DNA of 64,000 nt from JANQJA01 sp047947185 (GCA_047947185.1 CP170502.1:1302001-1366000), one strand, 5' to 3'; shown: positions 1 to 8,387, counted from the stretch's first letter. Translations and numbers: made by a program. Notes: generated by a model not told the origin, from the sequence alone.

Positions 1-905
1 TGGAAGTAGGCCCAGGCGTCACCTCGGTAGCCCCCGGCGACCATGTTATTCCGCTCTATACCGCTGAATGCCGGGAATGCAAGTTCTGTAAATCCGGCAA
101 GACCAACCTGTGTTCCGCCGTGCGGACCACCCAGGGCAAAGGCCTCATGCCTGACGGGACCAGCCGATTCAGCGCAGGCGGCAAGACCATCTACCACTAC
201 ATGGGCACCTCCACGTTTTCCGAGTATTCCGTCGTGGCGGAAGTATCCCTGGCCAAAATCAACCCCGCCGCCCCGCTCGACAAGGTCTGCCTGCTGGGCT
301 GTGGTGTCACCACGGGCATCGGCGCTGTACTCAATACGGCCCGGGTAGAACCGGGCGCAACCGTGGCGGTGTTTGGCCTTGGTGGTATCGGGCTCAGTGT
401 GGTGCAGGGCGCCGTTATGGCAAAAGCCGGACGGATTATTGCCATCGACACCAATCCCGACAAATTTGAGATGGCGCGCCAGCTGGGCGCCACCGATTGC
501 GTCAATCCCAGGGATCACAGCGTGCCGATCCAGGAAGCTATCGTCGACATGACCGATGGTGGGGTCGACTATTCATTCGAATGTGTCGGCAATGTCAATC
601 TGATGCGTGCAGCCCTGGAGTGCTGCCACAAGGGCTGGGGAGAGTCAATCATTATTGGTGTCGCAGGTGCCGGGCAGGAGATCAGCACCCGCCCCTTTCA
701 ACTGGTTACGGGGCGCGTATGGCGCGGCACGGCCTTTGGTGGCGTCAAGGGCAGAACACAGTTGCCCGGCATGGTGGAACAGTACATGAGTGGTGAAATC
801 AAGCTTGATGAGTTCATCACCTTTACCATGGGGCTGGACGACATCAACACGGCTTTTGACTACATGCACGAGGGCAAGAGTATCAGGTCCGTGATCCTCT
901 ACTGA
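1..905 (+). CDS. frmA: S-(hydroxymethyl)glutathione dehydrogenase / class III alcohol dehydrogenase, 5' end outside window
   Basis: Zinc-dependent medium-chain dehydrogenase that oxidises S-hydroxymethylglutathione in formaldehyde detoxification (cytosolic). The reading frame is open from base 3, so the N-terminus lies upstream of the window. Visible are the structural-zinc cysteine cluster (ECRECKFCKSGKTNLC, bases about 72-119), the Rossmann glycine motif VFGLGGIGLSVVQG near 370-412, and the class III signature region TGRVWRGTAFGGVKGR near 705-750. The end FDYMHEGKSIRSVILY is typical of the family. The catalytic-zinc residues of the extreme N-terminal part are not visible. It converges on a small gene 12 bp downstream. 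The family call is firm; class III versus another long-chain ADH rests on remembered signatures. Confidence 0.93.
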   Translation, partial: EVGPGVTSVAPGDHVIPLYTAECRECKFCKSGKTNLCSAVRTTQGKGLMPDGTSRFSAGGKTIYHYMGTSTFSEYSVVAEVSLAKINPAAPLDKVCLLGCGVTTGIGAVLNTARVEPGATVAVFGLGGIGLSVVQGAVMAKAGRIIAIDTNPDKFEMARQLGATDCVNPRDHSVPIQEAIVDMTDGGVDYSFECVGNVNLMRAALECCHKGWGESIIIGVAGAGQEISTRPFQLVTGRVWRGTAFGGVKGRTQLPGMVEQYMSGEIKLDEFITFTMGLDDINTAFDYMHEGKSIRSVILY

Positions 906-917
906 GGACCGGGAGCG

Positions 918-1094
918 TCAGTTGTCGTTTCTGCGATCAGATTCCTGACGACGGTCAGCGGATCCAACGGCGATCCGGTCCGAATCCCGTCGATCGCGAA
1001 TGGCAACCCGCCGCTCCTCGGCCTTGCGCCGCTCCTCTTCTCTCTGCTCTTCTTCTCTCTGTTCTGCGTCTTGCTTGTCCGTGGGTTCGCTCAT
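918..1094 (-). CDS. Small highly charged hypothetical protein
   Basis: A 58-residue polypeptide made almost entirely of Glu, Arg, Asp and Gln (runs such as EQREEEQREEERR), with no hydrophobic segment, predicted as a charged helix or disordered. I chose the ATG at 1094 over a GTG six bases earlier because GGGAG lies five bases before it. It stands alone between two plus-strand genes, converging on the formaldehyde dehydrogenase and divergent from the DUF432 gene. Function not recognised. The biased composition also means the frame could be fortuitous, but the start signal and clean placement favour a real gene. Confidence 0.5.
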   Translation of the reverse strand: MSEPTDKQDAEQREEEQREEERRKAEERRVAIRDRRDSDRIAVGSADRRQESDRRNDN

Positions 1095-1179
1095 GACCAC
1101 TCCCCTAATTCATTTGCCGAAAAACTAGAAAAATGACCGGCGGCTGTCAATACACTTCAAAGCGCCCTATCATCGCCCC

Positions 1180-1923
1180 ATGAATTCAACAGCAACACCC
1201 GCCTGGGGTGACATCAGCCTGGCAATGCACCAATGGCATCAGATTGACCAGCTCTGGGTCTATCTCTGGCAGGGCAGCCACGAGTTTGGCATTAGCTACT
1301 GCTATGGTGAGCCGGCCAGGGCACCCTGGCTGCAGTATACCAGCCTCGCTGAAATGCGTTTTCCCATTAACGGCAGCATCACGGCCATACAGCAACTGTC
1401 GACCCGCCCCGTGGTTGCAAGGCCCAACCTGCCAATCCACCTGCCAACCGGCGAGTCAGTCACGCTCTATGTGGGCACCTCACTCTGGTTTACCCTTCAG
1501 CGAGACACCGATACGCTGGTTGACATACCCGTTGCCCGACTGTCGGATACCTGGTTTGGTCCGGACACCCGCCAGGGTGAAATCTGTTATGCCTGCGGCA
1601 CACATGCGCGGCTTTCCATGGAGGGAATCCGGGTAAACGCCTTCAAGGCCATTACACCCATTCATGTCCAGAACGAATCAGACAAGGCCATTGTGATTGA
1701 CCGGATCAACCTGCCAGTCAATTACATGACCCTGTTCCGGGACGAACAGCGGCACTGGACTTCCGCGCTGACCATCAAACGCCGGGCCACCGAGGCAAAC
1801 AGCCAGATTCACGTTGCCGATCTGCCGCCTGATGCCTGTGTTAACCCGGTGATTGTCGCGGAACCCCGCAAGCGCCTGCCTGATGGTATTCTCAACAAGG
1901 CAATGAACCTGCTGCTCGGATAA
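1180..1923 (+). CDS. DUF432 domain-containing protein
   Basis: A 247-residue cytosolic protein with no signal peptide or membrane segment, recognised as DUF432 by its overall pattern (WVYLWQGSHEFGISYCYGEPARAPW at the start; ETLYVGTSLWF-like strand and CYACGTHARL in the middle). The family's biochemical role is unknown, but DUF432 genes commonly sit beside MscS-type channels. Here the stop codon overlaps the start of an MscS gene by one base (TAATG), so the two are almost certainly co-translated, consistent with an accessory role for the channel. First gene of a four-gene plus-strand operon. Confidence 0.8.
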   Translation: MNSTATPAWGDISLAMHQWHQIDQLWVYLWQGSHEFGISYCYGEPARAPWLQYTSLAEMRFPINGSITAIQQLSTRPVVARPNLPIHLPTGESVTLYVGTSLWFTLQRDTDTLVDIPVARLSDTWFGPDTRQGEICYACGTHARLSMEGIRVNAFKAITPIHVQNESDKAIVIDRINLPVNYMTLFRDEQRHWTSALTIKRRATEANSQIHVADLPPDACVNPVIVAEPRKRLPDGILNKAMNLLLG

Positions 1924-2756
1924 TGATGGAATCGTTTACCCTGGAAATTCCCGCCATCATCAACGCTCTACAGGCGCTGGCGCTGGTGGTTTTTGGCTGG
2001 CTGCTTTCCCGTATCCTGTTGCGCATCCTGCACCCCACATTAAGCACACGCCTGGATCGCCACCAGCTTGTGCTGGCCGAAAGACTCCTGTTCTGGGCTA
2101 TCAATACCCTGTTTGTCATCAGCGCACTGAACCAGCTTGGCTTCCAGCTCGGCATACTGCTGGGTGCGGCAGGCATCCTGACGGTTGCCCTGGGTTTTGC
2201 CTCACAGACCTCGGCTGCCAACATCATCAGCGGGCTTTTTGTCATCGGCGAGCGAAGTGTCTCTGTTGGGGACGTCATCAAGGTGGGCGATATCACGGGT
2301 GAAATCCTGTCTATCGACTGGCTGTCCATCAAATTACGCACCTTTGACAACCTGTTTGTCCGCATTCCCAATGAGCAGTTCATCAAGTCCGAGGTAACCA
2401 ACCTCTCGAAGTTTCCGATCAGGCGCGCTGATATCATGATAGGTATCGCCTACCATGAGGACATCGGGCAGGCACGCAACGTGCTGCAGCGGGTTGCCTT
2501 CAAGAATCCGCTGTGCCTCGATCAGCCGGAACCACTGATCATCATGCGTGGTTTTGGTGAGTCGTCGCTGGACCTGCAGTTTTCCGTCTGGGCCGCACGG
2601 GATAACTGGCTTGCCATGCGCAACTCCATCCAGGAAGAAATCAAGCTCGCATTTGACGCAGCGGGCATCGAAATTCCTTTTCCCCACCGAACCCTGTATG
2701 TCGGCGAAAAGACACCACCCATGCCTGTAACGGTAATCAACCCAGATGAAAAATAA
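1923..2756 (+). CDS. MscS family mechanosensitive ion channel
   Basis: A 277-residue inner-membrane small-conductance mechanosensitive channel that opens on membrane tension to release solutes during hypo-osmotic shock. The protein has about three N-terminal membrane helices (around residues 10-30, 50-75, 80-105); the pore-lining TM3 region is GILLGAAGILTVALGFASQTSAANIISGLF, followed by the beta domain (VGDVIKVGDITGEI) and the family sequence RIPNEQFIKSEVTNLS. Length matches short MscS proteins. It overlaps the DUF432 gene by one base and the next gene by 11 bases, so it is in one transcript with them. Confidence 0.93.
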   Translation: MMESFTLEIPAIINALQALALVVFGWLLSRILLRILHPTLSTRLDRHQLVLAERLLFWAINTLFVISALNQLGFQLGILLGAAGILTVALGFASQTSAANIISGLFVIGERSVSVGDVIKVGDITGEILSIDWLSIKLRTFDNLFVRIPNEQFIKSEVTNLSKFPIRRADIMIGIAYHEDIGQARNVLQRVAFKNPLCLDQPEPLIIMRGFGESSLDLQFSVWAARDNWLAMRNSIQEEIKLAFDAAGIEIPFPHRTLYVGEKTPPMPVTVINPDEK

Positions 2757-3213
2757 ACCGCAGAAACCCGAGCGAGTCACCCTTGGCTGGCGCGAGTGGG
2801 TAGACATGCCGCAGCTTGGTGCCAAGAATGTGATTGCCAAGGTGGACACTGGCGCCAAGACCTGTGCACTGCATACCTTCTACATTGATGATTTTGTGCG
2901 CAACGGCGAGGAGTGGATCCGGTTTGGACTCCATCCCAATCGCAACACCGATACCCTGGCTGTCCACTGCGAAGCCCGCGTCAAGGAACGACGGGACGTG
3001 ACAGACTCGGGAGGCCATACCGAAAACCGCTACGTCATTGAAACTTCTCTGCAGCTGGGCGAGAGCATTTTTGATGCCGAGGTCACGCTCACCAATCGTG
3101 ACAACATGCGCTACCGTTTCCTGCTGGGCCGCAATGCCATGCGCCGCCGGTTTGTTGTGGACCCGGCCCGCTCCTATCGGCTGGGTCGACGGGACGAAGA
3201 CATTCCTGAATGA
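2746..3213 (+). CDS. Retropepsin-like aspartic peptidase, RimK-associated 'ATP-dependent zinc protease' family (PF05618)
   Basis: A 155-residue cytosolic protein of the family long annotated as ATP-dependent zinc protease but built like a retropepsin. The active-site loop is VDTGAKTCALHT (residues about 29-40), with the family hallmark D-T-G-A-K-T/S; the C-terminal half carries FLLGRNAMRRRFVVDPARS, also typical. Relatives accompany the ribosomal S6 glutamate ligase RimK and a desuccinylase-like peptidase, probably trimming poly-glutamate tails (family knowledge and inference). Starts 11 bases inside the MscS gene and its stop overlaps the next start (ATGA). No rimK is present in this window. 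Confidence 0.85.
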   Translation: MKNKPQKPERVTLGWREWVDMPQLGAKNVIAKVDTGAKTCALHTFYIDDFVRNGEEWIRFGLHPNRNTDTLAVHCEARVKERRDVTDSGGHTENRYVIETSLQLGESIFDAEVTLTNRDNMRYRFLLGRNAMRRRFVVDPARSYRLGRRDEDIPE

Positions 3214-4289
3214 AACCACAGAAAAACCGCACACCTTTCGAGTTTGCCGGCGAAAAGATCCTGCCCGGCGAGCGGCGAACCATTGATATTCCACTTGCAC
3301 CACTGGTCACCAACGACAATCTGGCAATGTCCGTTACCGTGGTTGCAGGTCGCCGCGCCGGCCCAACGCTGCTGGTAAGCGCGGCTATTCACGGGGACGA
3401 GATCAACGGTGTAGAGATCATCCGCCGCCTGCTTCGACACCCGGCCATGCAGCAGCTGCGGGGCACCCTGCTGGCGATACCGGTGGTAAATGTTCACGGA
3501 TTTCTCCACCAGACGCGCTACCTGCCCGACGGGCGCGATCTGAACAGGAGTTTCCCCGGTTCAAGCACCGGATCACTGGCGTCCCGCGTCGCCGACAAAT
3601 TTGTTGACCAGGTCCTGCACCGTTGCAACTATGCACTTGACCTGCACACCGGCGCCAGGCACAGAACCAACCTGCCGCAGATTCGGGTGGACCTGACAAA
3701 CCCCGAATCCGAAGCCCTGGGTATGGCGTTTGGCGTGCCGGTGCTGTTGCATTCCCGCCTGCGTGATGGCTCCCTGCGCGAGGAAGCGGCACAACACGGT
3801 ATCCCGTTCCTGTTGTACGAGGGTGGTGAGAGCCTGCGGTTCGATGAGTTTTCCATCCGGGTGGGGGTCAGGGGTATCCTGAATGTCATGCGCTACCTTG
3901 ACATGCTGCGCCCCACGCGGCGACGCAAACCGGTTCCAAAACCGTTTATTTCCCGGCGTTCGACCTGGGTGCGGGCTAACACCAGCGGCGTCATGCGCAG
4001 CCTCGCCAACATAGGCAGGCGAGTGACTGAAGGTGAGTTGTTGGGCATCATTGGTGATCCCATGGGCAATCTGGAAACGGGCCTGTATGCGCCGGAAGAT
4101 GGCATCATCATTGGCAAGCTCAATTTGCCCCTGGTGAATGAAGGTGACGCACTTTTCCACATTGCCTGCTACAAGGACCTGTCGGAACACGCGGAGCAGG
4201 CCATCACGGACCTGCAATTGGAAGTGGGCTCACAAGTGGAGATGGATCAATTGTTCGCCACGCTTGACGGCGGCAATCAAGATCCCTAG
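3210..4289 (+). CDS. Succinylglutamate desuccinylase/aspartoacylase family (M14-like) zinc hydrolase
   Basis: A 359-residue cytosolic zinc hydrolase of the AstE/AspA family. The zinc site appears as AAIHGDEINGVE (His and Glu ligands) near residues 58-69 and a downstream DLHTG near residue 140; the substrate-arginine region PDGRDLNRSFPG is intact. A C-terminal beta-rich domain (TSGVMRSLANIGRRVTEGELLG...) resembles the lipoyl-like tail of this group. It overlaps the upstream peptidase by four bases (ATGA). In many gammaproteobacteria this pair flanks rimK, suggesting a role around protein or peptide glutamylation rather than arginine catabolism; that is inferred from context. Confidence 0.86.
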   Translation: MKPQKNRTPFEFAGEKILPGERRTIDIPLAPLVTNDNLAMSVTVVAGRRAGPTLLVSAAIHGDEINGVEIIRRLLRHPAMQQLRGTLLAIPVVNVHGFLHQTRYLPDGRDLNRSFPGSSTGSLASRVADKFVDQVLHRCNYALDLHTGARHRTNLPQIRVDLTNPESEALGMAFGVPVLLHSRLRDGSLREEAAQHGIPFLLYEGGESLRFDEFSIRVGVRGILNVMRYLDMLRPTRRRKPVPKPFISRRSTWVRANTSGVMRSLANIGRRVTEGELLGIIGDPMGNLETGLYAPEDGIIIGKLNLPLVNEGDALFHIACYKDLSEHAEQAITDLQLEVGSQVEMDQLFATLDGGNQDP

Positions 4290-4305
4290 AATTCGCGCCT
4301 TTCCC

Positions 4306-4381
4306 GTCCCCTTCGTCTAGAGGCCTAGGACTCCAGGTTTTCATCCTGGCAACAGGGGTTCGACTCCCCTAGGGGACGCCA
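4306..4381 (+). tRNA. tRNA-Glu (anticodon UUC)
   Basis: 76-nt cloverleaf with acceptor stem GTCCCCT/AGGGGAC, anticodon stem CCAGG/CCTGG enclosing TTTTCAT (anticodon TTC at positions 34-36), T arm CAGGGGTTCGACTCCCCTA-type, discriminator G and encoded CCA at 4379-4381. It begins 16 bases after the desuccinylase stop. Confidence 0.97.
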
Positions 4382-4509
4382 CTTTTGGCTGACCGGTTTA
4401 CTCCGGCACCAAATTTCGGTGTAATATAGGCCTGTTGAAGCGAGAGCTTCATAGAGAGATATATAAAGAGTTCCGTAGCAGGGGCTCTGGAAAAGTTAAA
4501 AAGTTGTAA
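4382..4509 (+). other. Spacer between the two tRNA genes
   Basis: 128 bases between tRNA-Glu and tRNA-Gly, probably co-transcribed and removed by tRNA processing. It contains a short inverted repeat GAAGCGAGAGCTTC (around 4437-4450) and an A-rich end; I see no further tRNA, open frame or clear terminator. Confidence 0.4.
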
Positions 4510-4585
4510 GCGGGTGTAGCTCAGCTGGTAGAGCGCGACCTTGCCAAGGTCGAGGTCACGAGTTCGAACCTCGTTACCCGCTCCA
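4510..4585 (+). tRNA. tRNA-Gly (anticodon GCC)
   Basis: 76-nt cloverleaf: acceptor stem GCGGGTG/TACCCGC (one G-T pair), D arm TAGCTCAGCTGGTAGAGC, anticodon stem-loop GACCTTGCCAAGGTC with anticodon GCC, T loop GTTCGAACC, discriminator T and encoded CCA at 4583-4585. Confidence 0.97.
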
Positions 4586-4754
4586 ATTTTTTATCCCACT
4601 GCGTCACAATGTTTGATCCACGCCATCCCGAGCGCGTACCCTTCTCTATACCGGAATGACGCAGTCGTGATTCGATGGCGTGGCTTCGGCACATTAAATT
4701 CCGGTACAGTTAGATTTCGACAACACAACGCAGTTTTTTCGACTGCCCAACCAT

Positions 4755-4759
4755 GGAGG
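4755..4759 (+). promoter_or_regulatory. Ribosome binding site of sodB
   Basis: GGAGG six bases before the ATG at 4766. It decides the start: the same frame is open far upstream, but that part runs through tRNA-Gly and cannot be coding. Confidence 0.85.
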
Positions 4760-4765
4760 TCCATC

Positions 4766-5362
4766 ATGGAATTCAAGTTACCCCCGCTGCCCTATGCGGA
4801 CAATGCACTCGAACCCGTTATCAGCAAAAGAACCATTGATCATCACTACGGCAAACATCACCAGGCTTACATGACCAAACTTGACGCGGCCCTGTCCGGC
4901 GCAGATCGCGACAAGGACCTGGAAACCATCATCAAAGAGTCTTATGGCAAAACCCCTGGCGTCTTCAACAACGCCGCCCAGGTCTGGAATCACACTTTCT
5001 ACTGGAACAGCCTGACGCCCGATTTCGAAGAACTGAAAGACGAAAAACTCCTGGGGCTCATCAACGCCGCCTTCGGCAGCATGGACAGCCTGAAAGAAAA
5101 GTTTGCTGCTGCTGGTGTTGGCCAGTTTGGTTCCGGCTGGGCGTGGCTAGTTTATGACAAGGGCGCTGACGCGGTTTCACTGGTTAGCACACCCAATGCC
5201 GAATGCCCGCTGCATATGGGTAAAACCGCGCTCTTGACCATCGATGTCTGGGAGCACGCCTACTACCTTGACCACCAGCAGGATCGTCCTGGCTACATGG
5301 ACAAGATTATCGATGGCATGCTGAACTGGCAATTTGCGGTGGACAACCTCAACAACGCCTGA
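4766..5362 (+). CDS. sodB: Superoxide dismutase (Fe type)
   Basis: Cytosolic iron superoxide dismutase, 198 residues, converting superoxide to hydrogen peroxide and oxygen. Typical opening (EFKLPPLPYADNALEP), first metal histidine in the region TIDHHYGKHHQAY, second in AAQVWNHTFYW, and the C-terminal ligands in LTIDVWEHAYYLD. The Gly-rich stretch FGSGWAWLVYD is also as expected. Fe rather than Mn specificity is judged from general similarity to SodB (AAQVWNHTFYWN, FGSGWAWL), not proven. Monocistronic, followed by a strong hairpin and a convergent gene. Confidence 0.96.
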   Translation: MEFKLPPLPYADNALEPVISKRTIDHHYGKHHQAYMTKLDAALSGADRDKDLETIIKESYGKTPGVFNNAAQVWNHTFYWNSLTPDFEELKDEKLLGLINAAFGSMDSLKEKFAAAGVGQFGSGWAWLVYDKGADAVSLVSTPNAECPLHMGKTALLTIDVWEHAYYLDHQQDRPGYMDKIIDGMLNWQFAVDNLNNA

Positions 5363-5379
5363 TTGGGTATTCCACGACC

Positions 5380-5408
5380 AGACAGGGGGCATTCAGCCCC
5401 CCCTGTCT
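5380..5408. terminator. Hairpin terminator between convergent sodB and aldehyde dehydrogenase
   Basis: AGACAGGGGG (5380-5389) pairs with CCCCCTGTCT (5399-5408), a 10-bp mostly G-C stem. There is no real T-tract on either side, so it may be a weak intrinsic terminator or simply a transcript-stabilising hairpin; placement between two convergent genes supports termination. Confidence 0.6.
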
Positions 5409-5428
5409 AATTGTGAGGTGGCCCAGGG

Positions 5429-6802
5429 TTAGCGAAATTCACTGACCGTCTTGATGTTCACAAACTCGCGAATACCAAACTCCCCCAGTTCCCGCCCATA
5501 ACCTGAATGTTTGACCCCACCAAAAGGCAGCCTGGGGTCAGATTGCACCTGGCCATTAATTGCCACGGTTCCCGTTACCAGTTCTTCTTCTGCAATCACC
5601 CGGCCACGCGCGACATTGGCGGTAAAGACTGCGCCAGCGAGGCCAAACTCTGACCTGTTGGCAAGCACAATCGCTTCTTCCTCATCCATGGCCCGCACAA
5701 CAGCAGCAACCGGGCCAAACAATTCTTCATCAAATGCCGCCATGCCGGGCCGCACTTCTGCCAGCACTGTCGGCGAAAAATAGGCACCATTAACCTCACC
5801 ACCCGCGACAAGTCTTGCGCCGGCCCGCACCGACCGGTCAACCTGATCACGCAGTTCTTCCGCGAGATCCGCGCGCGCCATGGGTCCAACCTCGGTCTCA
5901 GGGTCAAGGGGATCACCAAATCGCCGTTGCCGGATCTCCCGGGTAAATTCCTCCAGGAACTTGCTGTAGACACTGTCAACAACAATAAACCGTTTGCCCG
6001 CGATACAGCTTTGCCCCGCGTTGACCAGGCGTGCGTTGGCACAGGTTTTCGCTGCACTGACAATATCCGCATCGCCAAGCACAATGTAGGGGTCGCTTCC
6101 CCCCAGTTCGAGTACACATTTCTTGAGCGCAGCACCCGCCGCCTCACCGACCTTGCGACCCGCGTCAGTACTGCCGGTAAAGGTCACCGCCTGGATCCGG
6201 TTGTCACCGATCACTGGCGCCACCCGCGCAGAAGGAACCAGGATGGTTCGAACCAGGTTCGCCGGCAGGCAGGCGGAAAACAGCGCCTCAAGCGCCAGCG
6301 CACAGCCCGAAACGTTGGACGCATGTTTCAGCACTATGCCGTTACCCGCGGCAATGGCGGGCGCTGCAAAGCGCAGGGCCTGCCAGAAGGGGAAGTTCCA
6401 GGGCATGATGGCCAGGACAACACCCAGCGGATTGAACACGACGCTGGACCTATGTGCCCCTGAAGGGATGTCGGAAGACGCCAGAAACGCCGCTGCGTGC
6501 TCCGCATAGTAGTCACAGACCCAGGCACATTTCCTGACCTCTGCTTCCGCCTGGGTGACCGGCTTGCCCATCTCGCGCGTCATCAGCAATCCCCATTCCG
6601 CCGCACGCGCCTCCAGCATGCGGGCAACCTTCGAGAGTGCCTCGGCCCGCGCGGCAACCGGCACTTTTGCCCAGCCCCGCTGGGCCTGCGCCACGGCACC
6701 AAGCACCTGGTCAACTTCACTGTCGGTATGCACAGCGTACTCAGCAACCAGGGAGTTATCATGTGGAAAACGGCTTTCGAGTCTTGTCACAGCTCTTGCC
6801 AT
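5429..6802 (-). CDS. sad: NAD(P)+-dependent aldehyde dehydrogenase, succinate-semialdehyde dehydrogenase (Sad/YneI) type
   Basis: A 457-residue cytosolic aldehyde dehydrogenase. It shows the cofactor region IMPWNFPFWQALRF, the catalytic glutamate in LELGGSDPY and the catalytic cysteine in NAGQSCIAGKRF (about residue 266), and the C-terminal FGGVKHSGYGRELG. The short N-terminus and wording of these motifs match the Sad/YneI group, which oxidises succinate semialdehyde to succinate. Substrate is inferred from family only; no GABA aminotransferase is nearby. Convergent with sodB; transcribed apart from the rhomboid gene 45 bases upstream on the same strand. Confidence 0.88.
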   Translation of the reverse strand: MARAVTRLESRFPHDNSLVAEYAVHTDSEVDQVLGAVAQAQRGWAKVPVAARAEALSKVARMLEARAAEWGLLMTREMGKPVTQAEAEVRKCAWVCDYYAEHAAAFLASSDIPSGAHRSSVVFNPLGVVLAIMPWNFPFWQALRFAAPAIAAGNGIVLKHASNVSGCALALEALFSACLPANLVRTILVPSARVAPVIGDNRIQAVTFTGSTDAGRKVGEAAGAALKKCVLELGGSDPYIVLGDADIVSAAKTCANARLVNAGQSCIAGKRFIVVDSVYSKFLEEFTREIRQRRFGDPLDPETEVGPMARADLAEELRDQVDRSVRAGARLVAGGEVNGAYFSPTVLAEVRPGMAAFDEELFGPVAAVVRAMDEEEAIVLANRSEFGLAGAVFTANVARGRVIAEEELVTGTVAINGQVQSDPRLPFGGVKHSGYGRELGEFGIREFVNIKTVSEFR

Positions 6803-6847
6803 AGTGGCTTACTCCTGTGGTGTGTCGTTTTAAACAATTGTCGCATG

Positions 6848-7462
6848 TCAGAATCGCCGGCGCCTCAGGGCAAAAACCCTGGCGGCGAGTACACCGGCGC
6901 AAAGCCCAAACAGGTGGGCTTCAAACGAAACAAAACTGTCCTGCGGCAGGACGCCGTAAATCAGTCCGCCGTAGTAGAAGACCGCAAAAGAGGCAATGGC
7001 CAACGAGGGGATACTCTTCTCATAAATGCCAATGGCAACCAGGAATCCGAAGTAGCCAAACACCAGCCCGCTGGCGCCAATGTGGAAGGCTGGACGCCCA
7101 AACAGCCAGACGCCCAGGCCCGCGAGCACCAGGATCAGCAGACTTGCCAGCAGGAACACACGGACGCCGCGCAGCGCCACAAAAAAACCCAGTATGGCCA
7201 GCGGCGCCGTATTCATGATGAGGTGTTCAAAGTCAGCGTGCAGGAGCGGCCAGACCAGAATGCCGCCGAGACTCGTAACCTCCCTCGGATAAATGCCCAG
7301 CAGGTTGAGCCGCATGCCCAACCCCGTGTTAACCGCCTGCACAACCCAGAGCAGCACCAGCAGCACCAGGACAAGGCGCAGTGCCTGTACCCAGGCTTCT
7401 GTAGGATCTTTCTGTGCGATTATGCTTTCGCCTTCAGGGTCAAGGCCGCGGAATTGAGGCAA
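6848..7462 (-). CDS. Rhomboid family intramembrane serine protease
   Basis: 204 residues with about six membrane helices. The catalytic serine lies in HIGASGLVFG (Ser about 131) and the histidine in FEAHLFG (His about 183), giving the rhomboid Ser-His dyad; the oxyanion-region histidine/asparagine motif appears as HADFEHLIMNT. It cleaves membrane-spanning substrates within the bilayer. The only plausible start, at 7462, lies 43 bases inside the msrB gene, so translation is probably coupled. Substrate unknown. Confidence 0.88.
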   Translation of the reverse strand: MPQFRGLDPEGESIIAQKDPTEAWVQALRLVLVLLVLLWVVQAVNTGLGMRLNLLGIYPREVTSLGGILVWPLLHADFEHLIMNTAPLAILGFFVALRGVRVFLLASLLILVLAGLGVWLFGRPAFHIGASGLVFGYFGFLVAIGIYEKSIPSLAIASFAVFYYGGLIYGVLPQDSFVSFEAHLFGLCAGVLAARVFALRRRRF

Positions 7463-7815
7463 TAGCGCTGGCCCGTGGGTGCCGGTCCATCAGGAAAGAC
7501 ATGCCCGAGATGGGCATCACAGTCAGCGCAGACCACCTCGGTGCGGCGCATGAAGAGACTGCGATCTTCTTTTAACGTAATTGCCGTCTCGTCCAGGGGC
7601 GCAAAAAAACTTGGCCAGCCAGTGCCCGAATCATACTTGGTCTCGGCGTCAAACAGCGGTTTCCCACAGCACACGCAGGCATAGATGCCGGGGTCCCGGG
7701 TATCCCAGTATTCACCGGTGAAAGCCCGTTCCGTCCCCTTCTTACGGGTCACCTTGAACTGCAGGTTGTTCAGCTGCGCTTTCCATTCCTCAACTGTTTT
7801 TTCGACTTTTGCCAT
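7420..7815 (-). CDS. msrB: Peptide-methionine (R)-S-oxide reductase
   Basis: Cytosolic repair enzyme that reduces the R epimer of methionine sulfoxide in proteins. 131 residues from the ATG at 7815, which has GAGG five bases upstream; an in-frame ATG at 7869 has no such signal. Two zinc CxxC motifs (CVCCGKPLF and CADCDAHLGH), the family signature YDSGTGWPSF and the catalytic cysteine in GQRYCLNSAAL are all present. Overlaps the rhomboid start; divergent from a hypothetical gene. Confidence 0.95.
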   Translation of the reverse strand: MAKVEKTVEEWKAQLNNLQFKVTRKKGTERAFTGEYWDTRDPGIYACVCCGKPLFDAETKYDSGTGWPSFFAPLDETAITLKEDRSLFMRRTEVVCADCDAHLGHVFPDGPAPTGQRYCLNSAALTLKAKA

Positions 7816-7901
7816 GACAGCCTCATCTCCAATAACCACAGGATTTACCGTGTCTTTTGCCTTCATCAAAGCGGCGACAGCTCCACTACCCTCAAGATAT
7901 A

Positions 7902-8387
7902 ATGCCGACCATGGCGGATATCAACATTGAAAACTTTTACCAGCACATCGCCAGGATCCTGAGCATCCTTTACGGGACTTTCCCGACCAAACACCCCGTC
8001 TACGTTGACGAGGTTGCGGGTATCGACGAACCCGACGAATACGGCCTGCACAGCCCCACCTACACCGCGGGCTTCTTTGCGATGATCTGGCTCGCCGAGG
8101 AAGGTTATCTCAGGTACGCTGATACCATTCGCCAGGACGGTATCGACCAGGCCTGCCTCACCCACAAGGCATTCCTGCGGCTGACAGCGACCGCTGACCC
8201 CATTTATGTTGAACCGGCCATCGACAGCGACGAATCCAACGTGGTGAGCCTGGTTCAGGCTGAAAACCTCTCCCCCTCCATCCGGGAGGAACGCCGCCTG
8301 GTCATCAACCAGCTTCGCCAGGCGATCCGGAGCCGTTCATCCATCGCCGTAACCAAGGTGGTCAAACACATACTGCAGCAAACCTAA
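7902..8387 (+). CDS. Conserved-looking hypothetical protein
   Basis: A protein of about 161 residues (start 7902, or nine bases later at 7911), soluble, acidic, with no signal peptide. It opens NIENFYQHIARILSILY and contains DEVAGIDEPDEYGLHSPTY and a basic C-terminal helix. I do not recognise the family; a small helix-turn-helix-like fold is possible for the segment around FFAMIWLAEEGYLRYADTIRQDG but cannot be shown. Divergent from msrB; the 3' end overlaps the convergent NAD-kinase-like gene by four bases. Confidence 0.72.
   Translation: MPTMADINIENFYQHIARILSILYGTFPTKHPVYVDEVAGIDEPDEYGLHSPTYTAGFFAMIWLAEEGYLRYADTIRQDGIDQACLTHKAFLRLTATADPIYVEPAIDSDESNVVSLVQAENLSPSIREERRLVINQLRQAIRSRSSIAVTKVVKHILQQT

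Noticed and set aside
4430..4509. Possible small RNA in the tRNA spacer
   Set aside because: Only one short inverted repeat and no terminator or known family features.
4541..4765. Open frame extending sodB upstream by 75 codons
   Set aside because: It runs through tRNA-Gly; the SodB family starts at 4766 with a good ribosome binding site.
6497..7465. Long plus-strand open frame across the aldehyde dehydrogenase and rhomboid genes
   Set aside because: Product is low-complexity Gln/Arg/His-rich with no family features; opposite strand encodes clear proteins.
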